From: Sodiomyces alkalinus F11
Lineage: Eukaryota; Ascomycota; Sordariomycetes; Glomerellales; Plectosphaerellaceae
DNA length: 64,000 nucleotides
Direction: 5' to 3'
Assembly: GCF_003711515.1 (NCBI RefSeq)
Contig: NW_021167080.1
Coordinates: forward strand, 5,474,346-5,538,345
Both the position numbers and the translations under genes were made by a program. The notes beneath the pieces are model-generated. The model searched no databases and was not told where the DNA came from. It worked only from the letters and a program-made list of their open reading frames with translations. Positions 56,178 to 64,000 of this stretch are shown here, piece after piece; position 1 is the stretch's first letter; each line of letters opens with the position of its first letter.

Positions 56178-57411
56178 TCACGCCTCGATTTCTTCTTGTT
56201 TCCATGCCGCTTCAACGGCGCCGCCAACCTTGCGACCGCCCTGCTTGCGTTTCACGCGGCAGTTCATGCCGACATTTTGGTCGAAGATGAACTGCCAGAT
56301 GGCGTAGGTCCAACTGCGGTGGTAGGGGAGGTCCTCGTAGAACTCACTCGCGATGCGACGGAGGGCGGGGAGACGGGTCCAGGGAATGGCGGGGAAGTCA
56401 TGGTGCTCGTTGTGCAGGCCAACGTTGTACGTGAAGAAATTCAGGGGTCCGTAGTAGGAGAAGGTTTCGGGGACGGGGATGCGGTTGGCGGGGTCCCGCT
56501 GGGCCGGGGTGACGGTCTCGTAGACGTAGTGTTCGGCGATGAAGTGGCCGGCGAGCGGATGTAGGGAGCCAGCGAGGAATGAAGAGAGGAGGAGGTAGAG
56601 TAGGGCTCGGGGGCCGGCGAAGTGGACGAGGGCTGCGTCGAAGGCGAGCTGGACGGCAATGTTGACAAAGTGAACCCAGGTCAGAGGAATGCGGAAGATG
56701 GTCATGGGACGGATGGCATAGAAGAAGATCTGGCAGGTGCAGAAAAAGGCCTTGCCGAGGATGGAGTTGAGGAAGACAGCCTCGAGGGCGGTAGGGAGAT
56801 CAGTGTCGAGGCCATCGACGCCGAGGGATTTGTGGTGGGTTAGATGGTAAGGGCGGAAAGAGGCGGAGTAGGGCACTCCAATAGGTATGTTGGCAACAAT
56901 GGCGAAGAGGCGATTGGCAAGTGGAGAGCGGAAGGCGAGGTTGTGGGAGATCTCGTGGATGGCCAGGAAGAGGTTCTGGTTCGACGTGGCACCGAAGACG
57001 TAGGCCACAAGCCAGAACTTCCAGCTGAAGAAAGACGTGTTCCTGAGGGCATATGCTAGGCCGACCTGGAGAGCCACAACGCCCAAAACGACATACTTGG
57101 TCAGGGGTTCCGGACCGCAAAGCTTGGTCACCTATGAGGTAGGTTCGAAGCGTTAGATGAAACCAAGCCAAAAAGAGCATAGGTAGGATGGACGGAATAG
57201 GTAGGGTGCCTACTTCAGGGTGAGCCTTGATGATGGCGAGGCGGCGCGAGCGGTGCGGTTCCTCGGTGTAGGTCCAGAAGAAGTCTCGATGCTTGATCTC
57301 GAGAGGGTCGCGCTCCGAGTCTGGGGGCAGGGGGATATCGTCGGTGCTAGGCTTGCCTTTGGCGACTGCATTGCGCCTCGACGGCTGGGTAATTGTGGAT
57401 GATGTCGACAT
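56178..57411 (-). CDS. DES1: Sphingolipid delta(4)-desaturase (DEGS/DES1 type)
   Basis: Two exons on the minus strand (57411-57214, 57131-56178) encode 383 residues. The N-terminal lipid-desaturase segment DFFWTYTEEPHRSRR is typical. The three His boxes binding the di-iron centre are HEISH (125-129), HLTHH (162-166) and HNEHH (306-310). Between them lie four or more hydrophobic helices, and GHFIAEHYVYE gives additional conserved His. The enzyme introduces the 4,5-trans double bond into dihydroceramide in the ER, on the route to glucosylceramide. The C-terminal tail is Lys/Arg-rich (RVKRKQGGRKVGG). The single intron is 82 bp. Confidence 0.92.
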
Positions 57412-58069
57412 ATTGAGAAGTCCGTATTGAACAGAGCGCAGAGATGATGGACTTGATCAACAGACAGTGCTCTCAATGGAGTTTCTCTATCGAGAGGGTG
57501 GGAGAGGAGTGGGAACGGGGGCTGCAATCCTAGGTCCCCAACATTGATATAGTCGAGTCGTGTGCGACCAGAGCCGTCTGTAGTGCGTAGGTAGGTAGGT
57601 AGTCGTCCAAAATTCTGATCGGGATAAGAGGGGATGTGGAGAGCTCGGAAATCAGGAGTAGACAGTCGCAAATCGACTGATACGGATTAAGCAAGGGGTT
57701 TTTCCCGAGCAAGCGGTGAATCCATTTTTTGACTGGGGCAGGTTGGGGGCGATGGACAGCCTGCACGTGTGCCACCGCAGTCACGTAGGTACACGATTGT
57801 GGCTGTCCGGGTATTAGTGGAGCTTTCAGGGGGTTCTCCTTACTGTCGACCAATAAGATTATAGCGTGAGTTCACCTTGTAGCACAGTTTAATTGCCAGC
57901 CCCGAGGGGTAAAGCAATGAAATATCGCGGGTTCTCTGCCTGGTAATAAGTATTGGACTCACATGGAGACGGAAATGGCATCTCTGCTCTGAAGAAACAG
58001 TAGGATGGCCTGTGTAAGTAATAGTTATCGTGCCGCAAAACTTTCACGTCTCACGGACGAGAACGCCGT

Positions 58070-58827
58070 TTGTTTCGTCGCCCAAGGCAACCAATAATAG
58101 CATGGAACTGGCAGATCAGCTGGTCTTTTCTTGGATTTTCGTGCTCCCACTACCTGTTTCGAGGTAAGGGCCAAGATGATGCTTACCAGTCGCTTGGGAC
58201 AATTGGACTGACCGTGACTCTATGGGAACACAATATTCATCTGCCAACCCTCTTGTGTGACAGGGCCATGAGCAAGGCTGGACAGCCTGGGGCTTCATAC
58301 ATGATCAGTGTAATGCATGACATGGCCCTGCCTCGAAAGCATTCTCGTTTATTATATCCCTTCGATTCTCCCTCCCCGAAAGAAGCCACAACGCTCGAAA
58401 GAGCGAATATGGTTTCTTGGCCTACTTCTTCGAGGTCCAGGAACATCCAGGCACAGGCCGGAGGGAATATGCGCTGATATGTCGGTACGGTACAGACCAA
58501 CAGCCACAGTTGCACGAATTTCAGCATATTTCTCGATGCCGACGCTGTCAATCTATTTTTTACCATCATCTGATCCACCGTGCGTCGCTGCCTGATCCTC
58601 CTGGGGACACGGCCAGCGGCATATCGCACCAGTCGAGAAGAGTCGAAGCGGCCGACTTGCCTATTTCTGCTTCGCTCACGGCACCCGAAATCCAGGTCGA
58701 TCACCATTTTCGTGTAGCTAAACGTCTTCCCGAAACGTTGCAACTGGAACTCCCCGAGTCTACCAAGCCTTCCCTGCAGCATTTTCTCGACAAGCTCTTA
58801 GGTCCCATGCCATATTTTCAGAAGTGA
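58070..58827 (+). other. Unassigned open frames, possible gene remnant
   Basis: Two overlapping plus-strand frames (58070-58477, 135 codons; 58417-58827, 136 codons) and a 181-codon minus-strand frame (58237-58782) cover the same DNA. None shows a domain I recognise, and codon choice gives no clear winner. This could be chance, or a decayed or lineage-specific gene. Confidence 0.2.
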
Positions 58828-59526
58828 AGTCGGATGCTGGCTGTCTTTGACGGGCAGTAACATTTGTGTGGTTTGGCTACCACGAGACGATACCTCATGA
58901 GTCTAATGGTAGTTCTAATGATGGCGGTCAATACTTTTGGTGGAGATATTATATGAGAAATCCATAAAGAATCGTTGGTGTAGGAACTGAGGCGAGCTAT
59001 TTATACTTCATAATAAACGAAATTGATTATTCCCCGGTTCCTCTTGAAATCTGATATACGGATATTATAACACATTTCCCCTGGGAGACTTAATGCCCGA
59101 GGGGGGGGGGCCATGTTCCACGCGCTGCAGCACTGGTCCCATCATCAGCAACGATGTTCCGTTGAATTGAATATCAATAATTTCCTAGCCTGGTGACAGA
59201 AAGGTATCTCGGTGGCCCAGGGTATGGTTTCACAAGATGTGATTGTCTTTGCGATTCTAACACAGGGGTAAACCAGTTAAGCCACTTGAGCAGCCCTGGT
59301 GATAACAGGAAGCATTCTTTCTCCGTTAATCAAGGTGTCAGAACACTAAGCATAAGCTGAAAATAGGGCTGCTTTATGATAGCAATGTCCTTTACGTGTA
59401 CTAAAAAAGAAATCTAATTTATTAGCCAAAAAGGCTAAGATGACTCTTTGTCAGGCGAGGCAACACGCAATGCCTGTACTTTGTCTTTTGCTGCTGTCCC
59501 ACGGAGATCATCACATGTCAACGGCT

Positions 59527-59566
59527 ATGTAAGGTACCTTATGTAAGGTACCTTATGTAAGGTAGG
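59527..59566. repeat. 14-bp tandem repeat of the TACCTT motif family
   Basis: ATGTAAGGTACCTT is repeated almost three times. It contains the GGTACC palindrome seen at other intergenic sites in this window. Confidence 0.85.
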
Positions 59567-60458
59567 TAGGAATGACATCAATGTGCCCAGTACCTGATAC
59601 ATACGATGTTGTAGTGCGTCTAATATTACCTTTATTACCTTATAACTGCAGCATCATAACAGGGATCAAGAGGCACTTATTGACTGAAGAAAGTGCACAC
59701 TAATTATCAAGTGATCAATCCCCAACACACCTTGGATGGCTTGATCAAAATGAAAGGGGAAAACACAATACATACACTTCGTATGGATATCAAGACCACC
59801 TTAAGGTACCTAGGTAGTGTATAATTACCTTACACCTCGCAGAAATATACGGACAAGGTGGGGAGTCTACTTGGCCTTGTCTACCCAATCAGAGGTAATG
59901 ACGGAAATGGTTACTCAAAGCAAAGTCAGTCAGAGTGATGGTGAAGCACGTGAAGATAACAACCGATAACGAAATTGTATGGTAAAGCAGCTAGCAGAGA
60001 TAGTGGCCACCTCTTGCACCTTCAAAGCTTCGGCGGTCTAGCGTCCATCCCTCTCTTACATGGACAATTGCCCTTTCTTGGCCCATATAAGCAAAGACAG
60101 ATGCTAGTCTAGCCTGCCGACACTTCTCCAAGCCAAGTTCCCTTTTTGATTGTTACCGACTCAAGACTTCCAAGTTGTTTGCTTTCTGAGCCTGCCGATG
60201 AGGGATTCTCCACCACGACCACGCGCCGCAACAATTTCCCGTCACCTACCACAAGAAATCGCCATCCGACATCACGAGATCAAACCCCTCCTTGTCTCGA
60301 CCAGCCGTTAGCCCCCGTCCTCAGGACCTATTACCTGGGTATTTCCACGTGGGTGAGCAAGCGAGCCCGTCGACCATCGGGGTGGCACATTTTCGATCCG
60401 ATTTCCGCCCTCTTCCATCTCTGTCGGCGCGGCTCCCGCAAGCCAGCCCGTCGTGCCG

Positions 60459-61853
60459 ATGTGGTGGCTCTTCCGAGTTTTCCTCAGTTCCATCTTCCTG
60501 CTTAGCATCGTTCTCTCGATCCCCGTCGCCTTCGATGTGGGTGGCCGAGACAGCGGGCTGGCGTACAGCTTAGCGCTGTCGGCCTTCTACTTTGTCTATT
60601 CCACCATCAGCGTCGTCACTCCCGAGACCTCCCGCGTTCGCTGGGCCGTTTCGAACCTCTTGCGCCTTTCTCAGTGGTTTGTTTTGCCGGCGTTGTTGAT
60701 CTGGGCGCTGGGTCGCTTCGCCGTCGACGCGGGGAGCACCAACTGGGTTGAGAGGACCTTTGCTGGCCTGAAAACATCCAAGTCGGTATCGTGGGGAGAA
60801 TGGATATTCGGAGAGCGCGGTCTCTTGGAGACGATCTTTTTGGGAGGGTGGGATAACACGCTGCGGTACTCCAGCCCGGTATTTCAGCTCTTGGAGGGGT
60901 TCTGCAGCCTGCTTGTCATCCAATCGTCCGGCCAAATCACGAGGTGGCTCGTTAATAGGGGACGGAGTGATACTTGGATGGTACGTCAACATGCTGCGCT
61001 ATTGCACTTTCCTTTGCCCTGTCATGAAGTTACAAATGGCCTCATTTATTGCATCTGAGCTAACAAGGACGTGCAGATCGTGTTGCTCGGGTTCTCCGGC
61101 GGCATCATCGCCACCGCGATTTACTTCCTCTGGCGCGTGGCCCATTTCCCGTCAATCAGCAACATCGACGGTACTCTGATCGGAGTCGTCATGACATCAG
61201 CCTTCTTCCTGTGTGCTCAAGGCATCCACAACGGGCGGGGCAACGTGGTCGAATCGTCTCTCCTGTTTGCCTACATCGTCCTGTGCATCTACCAGATCTT
61301 CACCGACTACCTGCCGTCCCCGGAGGCTGCCGAATCGGTACTGCAGGCCTCGTCGCAGCCTGATTTCCCGCCCTTGCCTCCTATCATCATGGCCACGTGG
61401 TCGACGTTCCTGCACATGCTGGGCTCTCTCCCTTCGGTTGTCCACACCTCTTTGACGCTCCTCTATGCCGCGTTCCAGACCATCACCCCTTCGGTCATCA
61501 TCTCTCTTACCTACCGACTGTTCGTCTTCTACTGCGCGACGCGTATCATCCCCGCGGTGCGCGAGTCGGGCGCCCGGGCCCTCATGCAGGAGCCTAGTAT
61601 CGAGGATACAGAACCAGCCAGCCGACTACTGGGCTTGGTATCCTACTTCTCGCCGTCGATCCTGATTGCCATGTACACCAGTCTCCTGCTGCAGCATTTT
61701 AGCACGAGCGACGGGCCGGACGGATGGACGCTGCGCGGCGGAGATGCCGGTGGCACTGTGTGGCGGTGGGTGAACGTGGCGGCGACGATGGGCTTGTATG
61801 CCGTCGAGCTATATCTTGGCAACGATGATTCCGATCACTGGAAGATGGACTGA
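60459..61853 (+). CDS. ICE2: ICE2-family ER membrane protein
   Basis: Two exons (60459-60980, 61077-61853) encode 432 residues. It is a polytopic membrane protein with a start-proximal hydrophobic segment (FLSSIFLLSIVLSIPVAFDVGG) and about eight further membrane segments. Family motifs as I recall them are DVGGRDSGLAYSL, STISVVTPE, GGWDNTLRYSSPVF, LEGFCSLLVIQSSGQ and the C-terminal WVNVAATMGLYAVEL. Ice2 acts in ER morphology, ER inheritance and mobilisation of neutral lipid for membrane growth in yeast. The ATG at 60459 is used; the frame is open for only two codons before it. Intron phase is 0 with a GTACGT donor and a CTAAC branch. Confidence 0.86.
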
Positions 61854-63052
61854 TACGAATCAAGAGGATGTGTTCGACTCGCCGATCTCCCTGCTCCACT
61901 TCCAAGTAGGCTCCCCTGGTGGGGGTTCTTCCATCTGAGCTGGCCAACAAAGGAAAAAGAATGGGAATATCATGCGATATCAGATATCAGATATCCTGGG
62001 ACGGTCGTGGTCGGGATTGACCGAGAAGATGGTGGCAGCCCAGCGTCTGAGTCGAGGGGCGTCGGTGGCATTTTTTATTTATTTATTTCTTGTCTATGGA
62101 TCGGACTGCATATGTTCGTTTGTCACTACCTTAGGGATCCAGGATCCGGAAATCATGACAGGCGGTTGGCAATACTGGCGTTGGGGTGAGGGATAGCTGT
62201 CGACTATGGTGGTCAACGTCACCTTTTTTCTGTCTTTTTTTCTTTTCTATTTTGCTTCCCCCTTCACCTGAGCCTTTTCTTGCTGTGTTATAGGCACATT
62301 CGGTACAACTAGCATTAGCGATCTGGACATTCAAAGTGAAAATTGCGAGTCCCCGCTGTGTGCTTGTCACGTCGTCTCGATGGGTGAGTGGTGACTGGGC
62401 ATCTATACCGTGTTCCTCGGTCTTGAAGACCACCTGAGGTCTTACTCTTTATTGTAACCCCAGTGCAATTCCTGGCTCTTGGCACCCTGGACAGTATCTC
62501 AAATGGTCAAGTCAAGGTGGTTTTCTTTCAACAACAAAGCACCTGGTGGAATTGGTCGATCTGGTTCAACTTTTGACAACAACTGATGAAGCCAGCGGCG
62601 ATAGGACCTCATGAGCTCGTACTTTGAGACCGCCGATGAGCAGAATATCCGGATAATAATGGTGGACTTTCGGATAATTCGGTAAGGAACGGGAGAGATG
62701 CTCACCCAATTCGGTTCCGATGACCACGATTATGAAGATATATAGTATATAAGGTAGCTGTCGTGGTGCTCATGGTCGAGGACCTTCAGTGCGTAGGTCA
62801 TACTCCCATAGTTGATAAGTCGTACTTACAGTGTCAGTCGTAATTACCCCGTACTTCCATGAAATATTGGCCAATGAGGAAGGCTCCTCGGTATATCCGT
62901 CGACTTGTTGCCGGCCATACCTCAACCGACCGACGAGGGGCATTCATGAGCAAGTTCAGGGTTCAGTTGAACCATCTCATCAGTATATAACAACCCCAGT
63001 TTTCTGTGAAGATCGGAACGCCCTTGTATCACACAATCCCCTCAAAGTGATC
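61854..63052. other. Intergenic, ICE2 to hydrolase
   Basis: 1.2 kb, no gene recognised. Upstream frames leading into the hydrolase (62,831 on) are open but lack an ATG and family similarity. Confidence 0.5.
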
Positions 63053-63313
63053 ATGTCTGGCCCCGAGAATCCCATGCCCCCACCAACTCTCAAGCCCCAA
63101 GTGTCCAAGCGGACCATCCTCATGGCTGGCCTCCCCTGCGATGTCTATGGCCTTGAGGAACTTGCCTCGGCAACGTTATCGGAACAGGGGCTCTCTGGTC
63201 TCTCGTGCCTGTGGCTCCATCACCCGCGCACCAGGAGCAAAGAAGACATGGGTTCCTTCGCAGACCGCATCATGAGCGAATGGCATTGTCGACAAGAACA
63301 GCAGCAACAACAA

Positions 63314-63354
<41 letters not shown>

Positions 63355-64000
63355 AAGCAGCAGGGGGAGGCGCGGACTCCTCGCCCTAGCGTTTGATCAA
63401 CGAAACCACGGAGGTCGGATGGTCGAGGAGCGTGCGAACCGGGCGTGGCGCAACGGGAACCCAGCGCACGCCGTCGACATGTTTGGTGGCATTGCGGGAA
63501 TGGTAACTGACACCCAGGGGCTGATGGACCTGGTAGCTGGCTACGTGAGGATGGAGGTGGAGTCGATCCTTCAACGGAGTGGCGAGGGGAGAGGCGGAAG
63601 CAGGGCGGAATGGGATGTCGAAGTCGACCAACATCTCGTGCTGGGCGTGAGTCTGGGCGGGCATAGCGCATGGCAGGCCCTGTTCGCCGAAGAAAGAATC
63701 AAAGCTGGTGTGGTCATCATCGGCTGTCCTGATTACATGGGTGAGTATTCCATTCGTGTTCCCGCCTCTGCAGGTTCCCTCCAGAACGGCAGCCCGACGC
63801 CCCATTGAAAACTTGAATGAGTGGTTGTCATGAGGATATGTGTACTTGTACTCGGCTGACGATGTGGTGACCACAGCGCTCATGTCTAACCGGGCGAAGT
63901 TGTCCAAGCTCACTACCTTCAGGGCAGACGACGACGGTGCTTCGTTCCTGGGTAGCAGAGACTTCCCCCGGGATCTCGTCCGCGCTTGCTTGAGACATGA
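63053..64000 (+). CDS. Alpha/beta hydrolase with polyglutamine insert (partial at right edge)
   Basis: Exon 1 is 63053-63740 and exon 2 runs from 63877 past the end of the window, so the C-terminus is missing. The N-terminus lacks a signal peptide. The fold is visible in TILMAGLPCDVYG, GLLALAFDQRNHGGR and the nucleophile elbow HLVLGVSLGGHSAW (GxSxG), then VVIIGCPDYM joined by the splice (G|CG) to ALMSNRAKLSK. After WHCRQE there are 17 consecutive Gln codons (63299-63349, CAG with some CAA), placed in a loop between the first two strands. This is probably the most variable part of the gene. The substrate is unknown; the closest relatives I recall are uncharacterised fungal prolyl-oligopeptidase-like hydrolases. 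Confidence 0.7.
63299..63349 (+). repeat. CAG/CAA repeat encoding polyglutamine
   Basis: Seventeen glutamine codons in a row within the hydrolase, mostly CAG with an inner block of four CAA. Confidence 0.9.

Larger units (their letters stand above)
57412..60458. other. Gene-poor interval, desaturase to ICE2
   Basis: 3.0 kb between divergent genes. It contains (GTAG)n at about 57,587-57,602, a G run at about 59,101-59,110, a 14-bp tandem repeat at 59,527-59,566, and unassigned frames between 58,070 and 58,827. The last 400 bp upstream of ICE2 are pyrimidine-rich and look like promoter and leader. Confidence 0.5.

Noticed and set aside
57530..57853. 107-codon minus-strand frame upstream of the desaturase
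   Set aside because: It is leader sequence with a TAGG microsatellite and has no recognised domain.
60146..60505. 119-codon frame upstream of ICE2
   Set aside because: It overlaps the ICE2 start in another frame and lies in its leader; no domain is recognised.

Overview
The window reads as nuclear DNA of a filamentous ascomycete (Pezizomycotina, probably a Sordariomycete). Its genes have short introns with GTRNGT-type donors, CTAAC-like branch sites and YAG/AAG acceptors. The gene set is fungal: Ecm33-type GPI wall protein, GT62 mannosyltransferase, Scs2-type VAP, Ice2, complex I 21.3 kDa subunit. A 15 kb AT-rich island carries the C-to-T/G-to-A scars of repeat-induced point mutation (RIP). 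No species can be named from the sequence alone.

Layout. (1) 1-7.2 kb: REX3-like exonuclease (-) and an LPL1/ROG1-type lipase (+), with a 2.7 kb gene-free gap between them. (2) About 7.27-22.7 kb: a RIP-degraded island. An LTR element with two 353-bp LTRs and a perfect ATAGC target duplication (8136-19301) is interrupted inside its left LTR by a Ty1/copia element (8308-14666) with its own perfect TCTAC duplication. To the right lie a relic of a caspase-like (C14-fold) gene, a roughly 600-bp TIR element and a long inverted repeat at the island edge. (3) 23.1-64 kb: a compact housekeeping region. In order: PCS60-like peroxisomal acyl-CoA synthetase (+), SPF45-like splicing factor (+), ECM33 (-), MAG1-like DNA glycosylase (-), GT62 mannosyltransferase (+), QCR7 (-), NAD+/pyrimidine-type mitochondrial carrier (+), a 52-residue membrane protein (-), Dot5-like peroxiredoxin (+), NUO-21.3 (+), LTO1 (-), YciI-domain protein (+), CUB1/UPF0662 (-), ribosomal P1 (+), UBA-UBX protein (-), VAP/Scs2 (+), sphingolipid delta-4 desaturase (-), ICE2 (+), and a polyglutamine-containing alpha/beta hydrolase (+) cut by the right edge.

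From 33 kb on, genes mostly alternate strands, giving divergent pairs that share 0.6-3 kb upstream regions and convergent pairs with closely spaced ends. There is no biosynthetic cluster. Shared themes are mitochondrial respiration (QCR7, NUO-21.3, carrier), ER and lipid biology (LPL1, VAP, desaturase, ICE2), cell wall and glycosylation (ECM33, GT62) and translation or RNA (REX3, SPF45, LTO1, P1).

Exon coordinates were derived by hand from splice signals and frame continuity. Every multi-exon model given sums to an intact reading frame. Family assignments come from recognised motifs, not database searches.
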